From the IMG/VR virus record IMGVR_UViG_3300017605_000508, positions 1-35,520 of that record: a stretch of DNA of 35,520 nt. The stretch is one strand, 5' to 3'. This stretch comes from a virus. Shown here one piece after another: positions 7,262 through 15,570 of the stretch; within the stretch, counting starts at the first letter, position 1, and each line of letters starts with the position of its first letter. The notes below the pieces were generated by a model, which ran no database searches, was not told the origin of the DNA, and saw only the letters and a list, made by a program, of their open reading frames with translations. The position numbers and the translations under genes were made by a program.

Positions 7262-7462
7262 TTATGACTTTAAATATTGCTTCAACATCTGAATCAAAAC
7301 AGGCTGAAGTTTTTTATTTTCCTTGACCAACTTCATTTTCACCTGCTTATAAAGATGTGCAGGAATGCGCAAAGTATATTGCTGATTATCAACCGCAAGC
7401 TTCGTTAGCTTGCCATGATTTTTGTTTTTGTCAAATTCCTTCCCTGATTTAATTAGCGCCAT
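7262..7462 (-). CDS. Ribbon-helix-helix partner of ParA (ParB/ParG-like centromere binder)
   Basis: 66 residues. A basic flexible N-terminus (KSGKEFDKNKNHGKLTK) precedes a ribbon-helix-helix core: the strand QQYTLRIPAHLYKQVK, then a second helix to the end. This is the plan of ParG/omega-type partner proteins, which bind the partition site with RHH and stimulate ParA ATPase with the N-terminal arm. It overlaps the end of parA by 14 bases and has GAGG before its ATG, so the two are co-expressed. Confidence 0.75.
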   Translation of the reverse strand: MALIKSGKEFDKNKNHGKLTKLAVDNQQYTLRIPAHLYKQVKMKLVKENKKLQPVLIQMLKQYLKS

Positions 7463-8081
7463 GATAGAATTCCTCTAGTTCGTTAACAATAGCTACAATC
7501 TCTCTCATGGCTGCGGTATCACTTTCACATACTGTGCGACCTTCTTCGACAGATCTTGCATATTCTTGGCGCTGGCATGTCCCGTGGATAAATACAGGAA
7601 GGCCAAGGGCAAAAAGCTGCTCTGTGATTTCTCTGCCTAATTTGGTGCCCTTGATGTTTCTGCAAACCACAAATGCAGCTTTGAGTTTCCCCTCGGTTAT
7701 ATCGATTCGTTCCTGCACCAAGCGTACCAAGTCCTCAGTCGCCCAAATATCATAAGGGGATGGCTGTACCGGGATTAAAACCATGTCCGCGGCTTTGATA
7801 GCGCAAACAGTCAGAGGCGACACCCGTGGGATACCATCGATGATGATTCGCTCATAACGGTCTTTAAATTTGATAACATCCTTATCAAGTGTATTGACAG
7901 GTAAACAGGTCAAGTCAATCAATTCACCACCGGACTCTTCATGCCAGCGTAATGCTGACCCTTGGCTATCCGAGTCCACAAGTAGAGTTTTCAAACTGCG
8001 CTTGGTATATTCACGTGCCATATTAACTGCAAGGGTTGTTTTTCCCGTACCGCCCTTTTGATTTAATATTGAAATTATCAT
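7449..8081 (-). CDS. parA: ParA-family partition ATPase
   Basis: 210 residues from the ATG at 8081. A longer reading from 8117 adds 12 residues, but the shorter form starts directly with the family's first strand. The deviant Walker A KGGTGKTT is at residues 9-16, followed by LLVDSDSQGSALRW (Walker A') and IIIDGIP (Walker B). The ATPase forms a DNA-bound gradient that positions plasmid copies before division, using a small site-binding partner, here the RHH gene overlapping its end. No chromosomal-type N-terminal HTH is present, so it is the short plasmid-type ParA. In a phage this points to extrachromosomal prophage maintenance. Confidence 0.9.
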   Translation of the reverse strand: MIISILNQKGGTGKTTLAVNMAREYTKRSLKTLLVDSDSQGSALRWHEESGGELIDLTCLPVNTLDKDVIKFKDRYERIIIDGIPRVSPLTVCAIKAADMVLIPVQPSPYDIWATEDLVRLVQERIDITEGKLKAAFVVCRNIKGTKLGREITEQLFALGLPVFIHGTCQRQEYARSVEEGRTVCESDTAAMREIVAIVNELEEFYHGAN

Positions 8082-8109
8082 ATCCTGATGCCTTAATGTA
8101 TTGTTGTCT

Positions 8110-8137
8110 GATGTCATGATATAATGATGTCATGATA
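8110..8137. repeat. Repeated operator/partition site upstream of parA
   Basis: GATGTCATGATA is present twice, at 8110-8121 and 8126-8137, with 16-base periodicity, and AT-rich sequence between. It lies in the short gap between parA (leftward) and the methyltransferase remnant (rightward). Its GATGTCAT core also occurs at 7248-7255. The RHH protein probably binds here to autoregulate and/or to partition. Confidence 0.7.
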
Positions 8138-8147
8138 GGATAATAAA

Positions 8148-8297
8148 ATGCAACTATTGGATTTATTTTCAGGAATAGGCGGTTTCTCATTAGCTGCGCA
8201 ATGGGCTGGAATTGAAACCATACAATTTGTAGAAAAAGATAAATTTTGCAGAAAAGTATTAATGAAAAATTTTCTCAAAAATGTGAAATGGTTATAG
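8148..8297 (+). pseudogene. 5' remnant of a C5-cytosine DNA methyltransferase
   Basis: 49 codons after AGGATAATAAA and ATG. The peptide LLDLFSGIGGFSLAAQWAG is the AdoMet-binding motif I of Dcm-type methyltransferases, and FVEKDKF is motif II. The frame then stops at TAG, before the catalytic PC motif and target-recognition region, so it cannot be active. No continuation is present elsewhere in the window. The intact ribosome site and start suggest a recent deletion fused it to the DUF551 remnant just downstream. Confidence 0.8.
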
Positions 8298-8413
8298 TTT
8301 ACTGCCCCCAAGAAGTAACAAAAATAAGACCATGTCAATTTAGTGATTGGGAAGACGCCGAACAATTGGGAATTACTCACTGGATGCGATTGCCCGAACC
8401 ACCTAAAATCTAA
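8243..8413 (+). pseudogene. DUF551 protein remnant fused behind the methyltransferase fragment
   Basis: This frame overlaps the methyltransferase remnant in another phase. It reads SINEKFSQKCEMVIVYCP and then, after about 20 residues, the DUF551 signature GITHWMRLPEPPK before TAA. The normal N-terminal tryptophan-containing start (W-I-S-x-x-x-x-L-P) is missing and there is no good start codon; ATG at 8288 would give only 41 residues. DUF551 proteins are small phage/prophage proteins of unknown role. I read this as the tail of a gene joined to the methyltransferase by deletion. Confidence 0.55.
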
Positions 8414-8778
8414 GTTCTACATGGAACATAATCTTTAAGATAGGAACTAATAACTTCCTTTGCGGCATCAAATCCCCATACACAGGCGCATTCATACCCA
8501 CGCTGTGCCTTACGTGCCAAGAATGCCTTTTGTTCTTTGGTTGGTCTACCATCATCCACTTTAAGCTCAATCCAAAGCCCACATTTGCCGTTCTGCGGGA
8601 AAGCTAGGAAGAAGTCAGCCACCCCCTTTTTAACGCCCATACGCTTTAATAAAGCGCCTTGCATTCGACTGCATTTTCGCTCATTGGCAAAGTGATGAAA
8701 GTCATCCTCAAGCTCAGGAAAGTCATGCTTAAACCAATTCACCGTATTGATATGGGCTGCAATTTCATTCCGAGCCAT
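8410..8778 (-). CDS. VRR-NUC domain nuclease
   Basis: 122 residues. The pattern GVKKGVADFFLAFP (Asp), then LWIELKVDDGRPTKEQ with the E-x-K pair, and AFLARKAQRGY is that of phage VRR-NUC proteins, a PD-(D/E)XK branch that cuts branched DNA such as Holliday junctions. It comes last in the late operon after lysozyme, suggesting a role in resolving DNA before or during packaging. Its stop overlaps the end of the DUF551 remnant on the other strand by four bases. Confidence 0.85.
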   Translation of the reverse strand: MARNEIAAHINTVNWFKHDFPELEDDFHHFANERKCSRMQGALLKRMGVKKGVADFFLAFPQNGKCGLWIELKVDDGRPTKEQKAFLARKAQRGYECACVWGFDAAKEVISSYLKDYVPCRT

Positions 8779-8880
8779 ATCGTAACTCGATATGGCCGCA
8801 TCTCAAACAAACATGGCGGTCTAAACCTGTTGCCTTAGAAACTGACCATCTATGCAAGCTTAACCAACATAAGAGACGTC

Positions 8881-9288
8881 TCATTTGCCCTCCCTGAGCA
8901 TTACAGCAACGTCTTTGGCTCGATCCCCTACTTGGATAGCCCAAAGACTGTTAAGCGCTTCCTGCGCCGCCAACGCGTGGTTTTTAATGGTTAAAGCCGC
9001 AATCATTTTCTTAAATCCAAGCAATTTTCCAATGCCAAGGTTGAAATTCATATTGATAAGAGCATCTTTCACGCCTTGTGGTTGTGAGTCATACCAATCG
9101 AAATGCTCTAATTGAGAGACTGCTTGCTTGTAATCATTTTGAAACATAAGCTCTGCTTCATCGACGCTTATGCCTTTTCGAATGTTCCGGCCCCACCCGA
9201 TGGTGGGGTTTCCGGTTTGATCGACGTAAATGGTCAGCCGCAAGGCTTCACATTTTTTTATCCATGTCTGTAGCTCACTATTAGTCAT
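8881..9288 (-). CDS. GH24 (T4-type) phage lysozyme
   Basis: 135 residues from the ATG at 9288, which has AAGGA upstream; a longer open frame to 9462 only overlaps the neighbour. The catalytic triad of T4-type lysozymes is visible: Glu in CEALRLTIYVD, the Asp nine residues later and Thr in PTIGWGRNI. The NMNFNLGIGKLLGF segment is also typical. It cleaves peptidoglycan between MurNAc and GlcNAc at lysis. No signal peptide is present, so a holin should be needed, but none is recognised next to it. Confidence 0.9.
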   Translation of the reverse strand: MTNSELQTWIKKCEALRLTIYVDQTGNPTIGWGRNIRKGISVDEAELMFQNDYKQAVSQLEHFDWYDSQPQGVKDALINMNFNLGIGKLLGFKKMIAALTIKNHALAAQEALNSLWAIQVGDRAKDVAVMLREGK

Positions 9289-9334
9289 TTTACAATCCTT
9301 GTAAAAAGACGATGCCCCGAAGGGTCTGACTCGG

Positions 9335-10165
9335 TTATGCAGTCGGTATAACGCGGTACCAAATGTGTGCAACAAAATCACTATCACCCGTTGTGAAGGC
9401 TCCTGATTGGTTAGACAAGTAAATACCCTTGTCAACCGTTGTGCTGAACGGAGCAACTGCAACGCTAGACAATGAACGGAATGTTGTGCTTGCAGCAGCG
9501 CCTGTAAAGTCGGCAGCCGCTTCCGTAGCTGTCGCTAATACACCTGCGCCATGAGCGGTTGAGTCGTACTGAGCCGCTACTACACCACCAGCCGCATACT
9601 GTGCAGCACCAAATGTCATAGCCAATGCCATTTGTTCAACTATGATTTGCGTATCAGCACCTTGAGCAGCAATAAGCTGTTTGGGTGTTGCATACATTCC
9701 ATTGAATTCAGTGGCTGAAATTGGCACCGCTGCGTATTTTAATACTAATGGGGAAATCATTGAGGAAAGCACTTTGTTTGCACCAATAGCAGTGACAGCA
9801 GTATTTGAAATTGTTATATCACCTGTCATTGCAAGACCGGTTGCAACATTTGAAGCATTCCCTACAAATATACGGCCATTCGATAATGTATTGCTTAAAC
9901 CACCAGCCGCAGGATTAGCAACGAATGCGCCATTAGCTGCATCGTATTTAAACCAGTTTACGATGAAATCAGGGTCATAAGAAATCAACACCATATCGGT
10001 ATCTTGCCATTGCCATTCACCATTGTTTAACAATTCAACTTGCGACTTGATAGGATCGGTCGTGAAGTAATCAGCAGTCGTAATTTCTGCTAACGTGTTA
10101 TCCGAAACAATCGTAACAATGTTCGGGTCACCGTCAAAGTTACGTGCAATCGCTAAAATAGACAT
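9335..10165 (-). CDS. Probable tail/fibre-associated structural protein
   Basis: 276 residues, rich in Ala, Thr and Gly. The middle (LSNTLSNGRIFVGNASNVA, then MTGDITISNTAVTAIGANKV) is the kind of repeat found in phage tail fibres and tail-tip proteins. The C-terminal 100 residues (GVLATATEAAADFTGAAAS and onward) could form a beta-rich head that ends in FVAHIWYRVIPTA. It sits between the small basic proteins and lysozyme. A receptor-binding or fibre-accessory role is likely but unproven. Confidence 0.6.
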   Translation of the reverse strand: MSILAIARNFDGDPNIVTIVSDNTLAEITTADYFTTDPIKSQVELLNNGEWQWQDTDMVLISYDPDFIVNWFKYDAANGAFVANPAAGGLSNTLSNGRIFVGNASNVATGLAMTGDITISNTAVTAIGANKVLSSMISPLVLKYAAVPISATEFNGMYATPKQLIAAQGADTQIIVEQMALAMTFGAAQYAAGGVVAAQYDSTAHGAGVLATATEAAADFTGAAASTTFRSLSSVAVAPFSTTVDKGIYLSNQSGAFTTGDSDFVAHIWYRVIPTA

Positions 10166-10182
10166 TCCTTTATCTCCTTAAG

Positions 10183-10392
10183 TTATCGGGTTTGTTTGTT
10201 AAGTCTTTTACGTCTGATACGGTCTAAGTCATCCATGCCCAAATAGCCTACGCCTTCAGCGGCTGCGTCTGTGCGTACACCATATTTACCAGAAGAAGCC
10301 GCACGAGCAATCAGTTCATCATGACCAGCGCGACCGCCCCCTTTTCCCTCTCTAATTTCTATCGGTTTACGTGGAACATCGTCATAAGCCAT
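10183..10392 (-). CDS. Small charged late protein, unknown
   Basis: 69 residues, rich in Gly, Arg and Asp (EIREGKGGGRAGHDELIARA and a basic end RIRRKRLNKQ). It is probably disordered in part. It is one of a run of small basic late genes. The start follows AAGGAGCGAAATC. No family is recognised. Confidence 0.7.
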   Translation of the reverse strand: MAYDDVPRKPIEIREGKGGGRAGHDELIARAASSGKYGVRTDAAAEGVGYLGMDDLDRIRRKRLNKQTR

Positions 10393-10408
10393 GATTTCGC
10401 TCCTTGAT

Positions 10409-10516
10409 TTATTTACGGCCTTTTTTAACGGGTTGCTTTTTCTTCTCTAGCTTTGGCTCTTTGCTATCTAAATTTCGGATATTCTTTTCAGGAATCTTTT
10501 GAGTTTGCTTTTTCAT
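10409..10516 (-). CDS. Lysine-rich 35-residue peptide
   Basis: The ATG overlaps the upstream stop (ATGA) and has GGAGG seven bases before it. The peptide is about one third Lys/Arg (ending KKKQPVKKGRK). Such tiny basic phage proteins may bind DNA or be packaged, but this is inference. Confidence 0.55.
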   Translation of the reverse strand: MKKQTQKIPEKNIRNLDSKEPKLEKKKQPVKKGRK

Positions 10517-10737
10517 CCTTTACCTCCACGCTTGCCTTTGTCCAATACACGATTGGCCTTAGCATCAATTTTGGCTTTGGAGGATGGAGAAAGTTTGCCC
10601 TTTTTCACCATTTGAGTGGCGCGGGCTTTAGCGTTGGCTGCTCGACCTTTTGTGTCCACTGGATATTTTTCTTGACCAGGTAACCCAAAATCACTTTTGG
10701 GTAGCTTGTTTCTTTGCTTCGATGTCAATTTTGCCAT
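10513..10737 (-). CDS. Small basic phage protein (DUF6582-like)
   Basis: 74 residues. The pattern MAKLTSKQRNKLPKSDFGLP, a short linker, then a basic helical region with ARATQMVKKGKL and repeated KAK/KAN is that of the small lysine-rich proteins often found beside phage structural genes; their role is unknown. GGAGAG precedes the ATG. It overlaps the upstream gene by 47 bases in another frame and is coupled to the tiny lysine-rich gene downstream. Confidence 0.65.
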   Translation of the reverse strand: MAKLTSKQRNKLPKSDFGLPGQEKYPVDTKGRAANAKARATQMVKKGKLSPSSKAKIDAKANRVLDKGKRGGKG

Positions 10738-11020
10738 CTTTAATCTCTCCTAGATTATCAGTTGACATTAAGGAATCCGCAGGTTTAACTATATCCTTCG
10801 CTAATTTAACTACGGTTTGTTTGAGTTCATTTTCATATTGAGAAATCATTTGCTCGCATACAAATATAGCACCATTTAACTGCTCAAATTGCGTTTTTGT
10901 TTGCTCTCTTTGCATCTTATAATTTTCTAATTGCATTTTAAATTGCATAATTAAAGTTGGTTCTTTTGGAGCCTGAACGGGTGTTTGTGCTGGACATTCT
11001 GCTTGTGCTGCTTGTGACAT
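10691..11020 (-). CDS. Coiled-coil late protein, unknown
   Basis: 109 residues: a Pro/Gln/Ala-rich N-terminus, a central coiled coil (LIMQFKMQLENYKMQREQ and onward) and a charged tail. It follows the fibre gene after a probable terminator, and TATAAT with TGT before it (minus strand near 11057) could give it its own promoter. GGAGAG precedes the ATG. It may be a virion-associated or chaperone protein for the fibre (inference). Confidence 0.7.
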   Translation of the reverse strand: MSQAAQAECPAQTPVQAPKEPTLIMQFKMQLENYKMQREQTKTQFEQLNGAIFVCEQMISQYENELKQTVVKLAKDIVKPADSLMSTDNLGEIKDGKIDIEAKKQATQK

Positions 11021-11080
11021 TTTTCTCTCCTTGAAAATTAATTTTTTAAATATTATAACAGTTTGTATAAAACTAAAACT

Positions 11081-11103
11081 ATAGAAGAATGATAATATTA
11101 TTC
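11081..11103 (-). terminator. Probable terminator after the tail fibre gene
   Basis: GAAGAAT and ATTCTTC form a stem on the minus strand just past the fibre stop, extendable by two pairs including one G-U. It is followed by TATAGTTTTAGTTTTAT. The U-rich part is interrupted, so termination may be partial. Confidence 0.5.
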
Positions 11104-11118
11104 TTCGAAATATTTGTT

Positions 11119-13359
11119 TTAACGCACACGTCTAGCATATATTCCGCCACATCCAAGGCTAGTTCCAGCAAAACCACCTGCATTACACGATAAATAGTAC
11201 GTTGTGGTTCCAGATAAAGATGCTCGCAACCCAGGAACAACAAGTGAAAACTCACTCGATGAAGCTGCCAGTATTCCACCAGAATATAAGGATTGATCAG
11301 GTTTTGTCGCTGATGTTGTACTAATCCATCCAAAAAAATTAGAGCCACCACCTACGGCAAAAGCTACTCCTACATTCCCCCATACATCCCAATCACCAGC
11401 AGTTAAGCTAATTGAGGTAATATTCGCAGAAGTCCCAGAAGAAAGATTGACAGTACCAGAAGAAATAACACTAGAAATCAATTCCCCAACACTTCCAGCG
11501 GCTGCATTATTATTTGTAGTTGTACCAACAATCCCTGTTGTACTACTAAACGTAATGCTTGTTGCAGATGCAGCACCTATAGTCGGTGTTGTTAAATTCA
11601 TATTAGTTGCAGCTATACCAGATGGTAAAGTTGAACTAATACTCGGAACACCGCCTGAGCTTGTAATTAAAACACCGTTATTGGCTATTGCAAGTCCGGA
11701 TACTGTTGTTCCATTAGCTGCATACCATGTCAATTGATTTTGTAAACCACTCGTAACAGTACCTGATCCTGTTGCAGCCGACGAAATCCAGTTAGTACCA
11801 TCAGAAGTTAAAACATTACCTATTGTACCCGCCGCTGACGGATAAGTTGCTGTTGACCAAGTAGGTGCACCAGCGCCACCAGAACGTGGGATTTGACCTG
11901 TACTGCCCGCTGCTAAAATCGCTAATGCGGTAGAGGTTGAATAAACAAGTCCACCGTTACTTGCTGTTAAAGAAGCCGCAGTCCCTCCGCGGGTTAACCC
12001 TAATTGACCCGTCCAGCCGAGTGTGAGTGAAGCTGCTCTTAATAGAGCAGTACTTGGTGAACCGCCAAGTGTTAATGTGACATTCGTATCGTCTGTTTTG
12101 GTAAGTGCTGCACCGGTAATGTCACCACCATCAATAGTCGCCCAAACAGGTGCAGCAGAAACGGCACCTGTACCTGTTTGAGAAAGATATTGTTTCACCG
12201 CCGTTATATTACCAGCAAGTTTTGATAAGGTATTTGCAGCGGACGCATAAAGGGTGTCACCTAACGTATAGGTGCTTTGCGCCGTTCCACCTCTAGTTTC
12301 TGATAACTGACCAGTCCATCCAAGGGTTAGGGATGCGGCATGAACTAACGAAGTTGATGCGGAACCACCTAAAGTTAATGTGACGTTTGTATCATCAGTC
12401 TTAGTTAATGCAGCCCCACCGTCTAATGTTACTGTGCTACCGGAAGCCGAAAATGTTAATCCACTACCTGTACCGGTAAATGTAATAACCCCACCACTTG
12501 GGGTCGCACTTCCTGAATCACCATTAATAGTTTGGACAGAGCTACCGGTCAAAGCAACCGTGCCGCTCGCATCAGGAAGAGTCCATGTACGTGCTGCACT
12601 GGTTGAGGCATTCGTCAAGATATTAGCATAATCACCCGCATTATCGGCTGCCTGTAAAGTCGTGCTACCCATAGCTGCCGTTGTAGAAAATGCCGTGAAC
12701 TTACCTTGAGCGCCACCCGTCGCAGATCCAGACGAAAAAGTTCCTAATGTTGCAAACATAGAACCTGTCGCAAGACTCAAATTATGTGCTGTAATCGTCT
12801 GATTACCAGATGGATTTAATAAAACCGCATCCGTTAAATAGCCAGCAGGTGCCCATGTAGCATTTCCACTGGAATCGGATGTCATTACATATCCAGTTGA
12901 GCCGCCGGTTAAATCAATTGTTAATATTCCATTATCGATCCCTGTTCCACCTTTAGCACCTCTTAATGGAATCGACAAAATATCAATAGTTGCAACACCG
13001 GCAGTAATAGTCTGGATTAAGATACCATCAGCCAATATCCCTAAATTTTGACCATCAGGAATGCTAGGATCGGCTGTATAAATGACAAAAGGCCCTTGTG
13101 TAAACGCGCTCGCTTGTAGCTGCGTCCACACGCCTAAAATCGCATCATAATACTCGTAAAGCTGCTCTTCGGTATTAAGACGCAATCGATAATTCACCTC
13201 AGCCGAAGGCGTCGGTCTTGAGGCAGTATCACCAGGAGGTAAAAAAGTCCATGGATTATTAAACAAGACATTCCCCCCAGACTTTAACCCAGGAGTTTTC
13301 TTGTTATTATCAATGTCGCCGCCATCCGTCATCTGGCTAAACTTAATAGTATCGACCAT
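11119..13359 (-). CDS. Long repetitive tail fibre
   Basis: 746 residues from the ATG at 13359 (AAGGA seven bases upstream). Residues 1-100 probably attach to the virion (IKFSQMTDGGDI, then RLNTEEQLYEYYDAILGVW). The middle contains near-repeats of LTKTDDTNVTLTLGGS followed by TLGWTGQL and RGGTA, the beta-rich building blocks of phage fibres. The last 100 residues (DVWGNVGVAFAVGGGSNFFG to GGIYARRVR) form a compact beta domain, likely the receptor-binding tip. It takes the place of P22's enzymatic tailspike; no spike-like catalytic motif is seen. Confidence 0.85.
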   Translation of the reverse strand: MVDTIKFSQMTDGGDIDNNKKTPGLKSGGNVLFNNPWTFLPPGDTASRPTPSAEVNYRLRLNTEEQLYEYYDAILGVWTQLQASAFTQGPFVIYTADPSIPDGQNLGILADGILIQTITAGVATIDILSIPLRGAKGGTGIDNGILTIDLTGGSTGYVMTSDSSGNATWAPAGYLTDAVLLNPSGNQTITAHNLSLATGSMFATLGTFSSGSATGGAQGKFTAFSTTAAMGSTTLQAADNAGDYANILTNASTSAARTWTLPDASGTVALTGSSVQTINGDSGSATPSGGVITFTGTGSGLTFSASGSTVTLDGGAALTKTDDTNVTLTLGGSASTSLVHAASLTLGWTGQLSETRGGTAQSTYTLGDTLYASAANTLSKLAGNITAVKQYLSQTGTGAVSAAPVWATIDGGDITGAALTKTDDTNVTLTLGGSPSTALLRAASLTLGWTGQLGLTRGGTAASLTASNGGLVYSTSTALAILAAGSTGQIPRSGGAGAPTWSTATYPSAAGTIGNVLTSDGTNWISSAATGSGTVTSGLQNQLTWYAANGTTVSGLAIANNGVLITSSGGVPSISSTLPSGIAATNMNLTTPTIGAASATSITFSSTTGIVGTTTNNNAAAGSVGELISSVISSGTVNLSSGTSANITSISLTAGDWDVWGNVGVAFAVGGGSNFFGWISTTSATKPDQSLYSGGILAASSSEFSLVVPGLRASLSGTTTYYLSCNAGGFAGTSLGCGGIYARRVR

Positions 13360-13385
13360 CACGTCATCCTTGTGATTGAGTGATA

Positions 13386-13721
13386 TTAACCTTGAAGCTG
13401 TCTTAATGACACGCCGATGTAAGCGTTAGTATCCGGTGTTATAAAATGGAGTACATCACCACCACGAACGTAGCGTTTCTTCGGTTTAAATTCACTGTAT
13501 CGCTCCTCACCAACTGTTCCACCCGCTGGAACCGCAGGTGTTCCATTTAAGCGAACAAACACATTTGAATTTGATGCGTATTCAAAATATGCTTGATATT
13601 GTTGGGTTTCAGTGCCAGGAACCGTGAAGGTTTTCTCAACATTAGCAAGACAATTTACCTGTATACAAGTATCGCTAAAGGGCATTGTTTCGATGTAATT
13701 TGCATTGTATTGAATAGTCAT
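13386..13721 (-). CDS. Small structural protein, possibly fibre-associated
   Basis: 111 residues, beta-rich, with KTFTVPGTETQQYQAYFEY, a PAVPAGG loop and RYVRGGDVLHFITPD. Such 110-residue proteins next to fibre genes are often minor structural or decoration proteins. It lies 26 bases after the fibre start. The exact role is unknown. Confidence 0.65.
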   Translation of the reverse strand: MTIQYNANYIETMPFSDTCIQVNCLANVEKTFTVPGTETQQYQAYFEYASNSNVFVRLNGTPAVPAGGTVGEERYSEFKPKKRYVRGGDVLHFITPDTNAYIGVSLRQLQG

Positions 13722-13738
13722 GTTATCCGTCCTTGTGA

Positions 13739-15346
13739 TTATTGATACCTAATGTACTTTTTAACCAACTTCGTAGGCTGCACGTTGTTATGTGCTTCAC
13801 CACCGCCGGTATCTTCAGTATTTGCTACTTCAGCAAATTGTGCAGCACCGACAGGGCTATAAGTAAATCCTGCACCCGCTACACGGAAGAAACCGCCAAC
13901 TGCCGCATGATGATGCGCTGGTGTTTCAGGAACCGTTAGCGTATGTGTTGCTTCACCACCTGGAAGACCTACACCATTCTGATTGGCGAATAACGTACCA
14001 TTAGCACCAGCCGTTCCATATCCACGTAAATCTGGCACATTAAATGTTGTTGAACCATCGCCAGCACCCCACGCAAAGAATGTAAGTGTTTTTGCGCCTG
14101 TAGCTGTGGCATTGTTCGACATCGTAATAGTTAAACCAGAGATATTCGTAATGGTGGTACTTGCTGCAATTCCATCGCCTTCAAGCGCCATTCCGATATG
14201 TAAATCATCACTGGATGTCACATTAAAAGTATTATTACCCGTTACCAAGTTAGTGCTTAATTTCAATGTAGTAGCATTAAATAATAAATAATCTCTGACA
14301 CGATCTTTTGCCGATCCATCGCATAAATAGAAATGTTCAAGCGGCCCAAACCCACCAAAATCAATAATGGTTCCAACCGGCACAAGAGGATATGACCGAT
14401 TATAGGTATGGTCTATTTGACGATTAATCGAGTCTTGCTCGAAAGATGGTTGTAACGGCAAGTCTTGGACGACAAGCTGAAAACTCGTTAAGTAAATATC
14501 AATATTACTCGGCAAATGCAACAAATAATCAATATAAGCGGATGGGGGATCATCAGGGTTTGTCGTTTCTGGTAATTCAGCATAGCCTGTAAATTCATTC
14601 CATGCTTCATTGACCGCCGTTAATGGCAAGACTGTACCTAATACTGAATTATTAGAGTCAGCAAGCGTTGCGCTAATGGATTGTGGGGTTCCCTCAAGAC
14701 GAGCAGTAACTGTAGATGAAACAATCTTATCAGCCCATAACATCCCGTTTTGCTCGAAACGCTGACGCAAAATAACAGAATCATTTGTCCAGCCATTCAT
14801 CGTCAATCGAAGCGCATACGGCGCATTGGATGGGTTTATATTAGAATTATCCAAAGACACACGCGAAATAGTAAGCGTACCCGTACCTGCTAATAGAAGT
14901 GTCCAACCCGGCGCAATTTCAATTGGGTCTGGATCAGTGACATTAAAACTAACCGGATTTTCTAAGCTCAATAAGGAAAACTGAGGGTTTGTTATCTGAT
15001 TACTCGATGCAAATGCGACTGTATCAACAGGGCTTGAACCACCTGTTCCAGCGACATAGTTATTCACTTCATAAATAAGCGGGTCTTGTTGTGTCGGGCC
15101 TTGTCGAAATTCAAGTCGATAAACAACATCGGCTTCAAAGTAAATATCGATAGGTAATGTGCCATTTGCTAAAAAGCGAATGGGTTGCGTCCACGGTATA
15201 TCCAAATCCGGGTCATGATAAACAGTCGCAGGAATATAAGGGATGTTATTTTCTAACACGAACAAATAAAACGTGTCGTCAAATAGCTTTCCCTGCAAAT
15301 CCACTTCCGACCATATTGGGTTAAAACCCCTTATCCCTAATGCCAT
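13739..15346 (-). CDS. Tail protein with collar domain
   Basis: 535 residues. The N-terminal 110 residues (GIRGFNPIWSEVDLQGKLF, then TQPIRFLANGTLPIDIYFEA) look like the start of podovirus tail proteins that join the fibre to the virion. The middle is a beta-sandwich, perhaps carbohydrate-binding. Residues about 325-535 hold the phage tail collar fold: VPVGTIIDFGG, LCDGSA and FNVPDLRGYG, then a His-rich loop (PETPAHHHAAVGG). It is probably a baseplate/fibre component that contacts the host or holds the long fibre. Confidence 0.8.
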   Translation of the reverse strand: MALGIRGFNPIWSEVDLQGKLFDDTFYLFVLENNIPYIPATVYHDPDLDIPWTQPIRFLANGTLPIDIYFEADVVYRLEFRQGPTQQDPLIYEVNNYVAGTGGSSPVDTVAFASSNQITNPQFSLLSLENPVSFNVTDPDPIEIAPGWTLLLAGTGTLTISRVSLDNSNINPSNAPYALRLTMNGWTNDSVILRQRFEQNGMLWADKIVSSTVTARLEGTPQSISATLADSNNSVLGTVLPLTAVNEAWNEFTGYAELPETTNPDDPPSAYIDYLLHLPSNIDIYLTSFQLVVQDLPLQPSFEQDSINRQIDHTYNRSYPLVPVGTIIDFGGFGPLEHFYLCDGSAKDRVRDYLLFNATTLKLSTNLVTGNNTFNVTSSDDLHIGMALEGDGIAASTTITNISGLTITMSNNATATGAKTLTFFAWGAGDGSTTFNVPDLRGYGTAGANGTLFANQNGVGLPGGEATHTLTVPETPAHHHAAVGGFFRVAGAGFTYSPVGAAQFAEVANTEDTGGGEAHNNVQPTKLVKKYIRYQ

Positions 15347-15364
15347 ATTGATATCCTTATCAAA

Positions 15365-15508
15365 TTATTTTTTTTTAGGTTTCTTTGATTTCCCAGCCTT
15401 AGAGAAAGCGATTGCTATAGATTGCTTTCTAGGATATTTCTTAGTAGATTGTAATTCTTTTATATTTTCACTTATAACTTTTTTTGAACTTCCTTTTTTA
15501 AGAGGCAT
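15365..15508 (-). CDS. 47-residue basic protein, DUF6496-like
   Basis: ATG follows AGGAGAATTCACA. The sequence MPLKKGSSKKVISENIKEL, then YPRKQSIAIAFSKAGKSK, matches the small basic proteins (DUF6496-like) seen in many phages, with a KQxIAIA helix. Lysine-rich, probably DNA- or virion-associated; role unknown. Confidence 0.7.
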   Translation of the reverse strand: MPLKKGSSKKVISENIKELQSTKKYPRKQSIAIAFSKAGKSKKPKKK

Positions 15509-15570
15509 TGTGAATTCTCCTATTAAACACATTGTTATTCATGTGTAATCAACTCCCTGTTGATATGTGT

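Noticed and set aside
8114-8380. Leftward frame of 88 codons opposite the methyltransferase remnant
   Set aside because: It is antisense to clear methyltransferase and DUF551 sequence and has no recognisable features.
9289-9462. N-terminal extension of lysozyme
   Set aside because: The extension overlaps the upstream structural gene and lacks a good site; the ATG at 9288 has AAGGA and begins just before the catalytic domain.
11447-12631. Rightward frames opposite the tail fibre
   Set aside because: They are low-complexity antisense translations of the repetitive fibre gene without ribosome sites.
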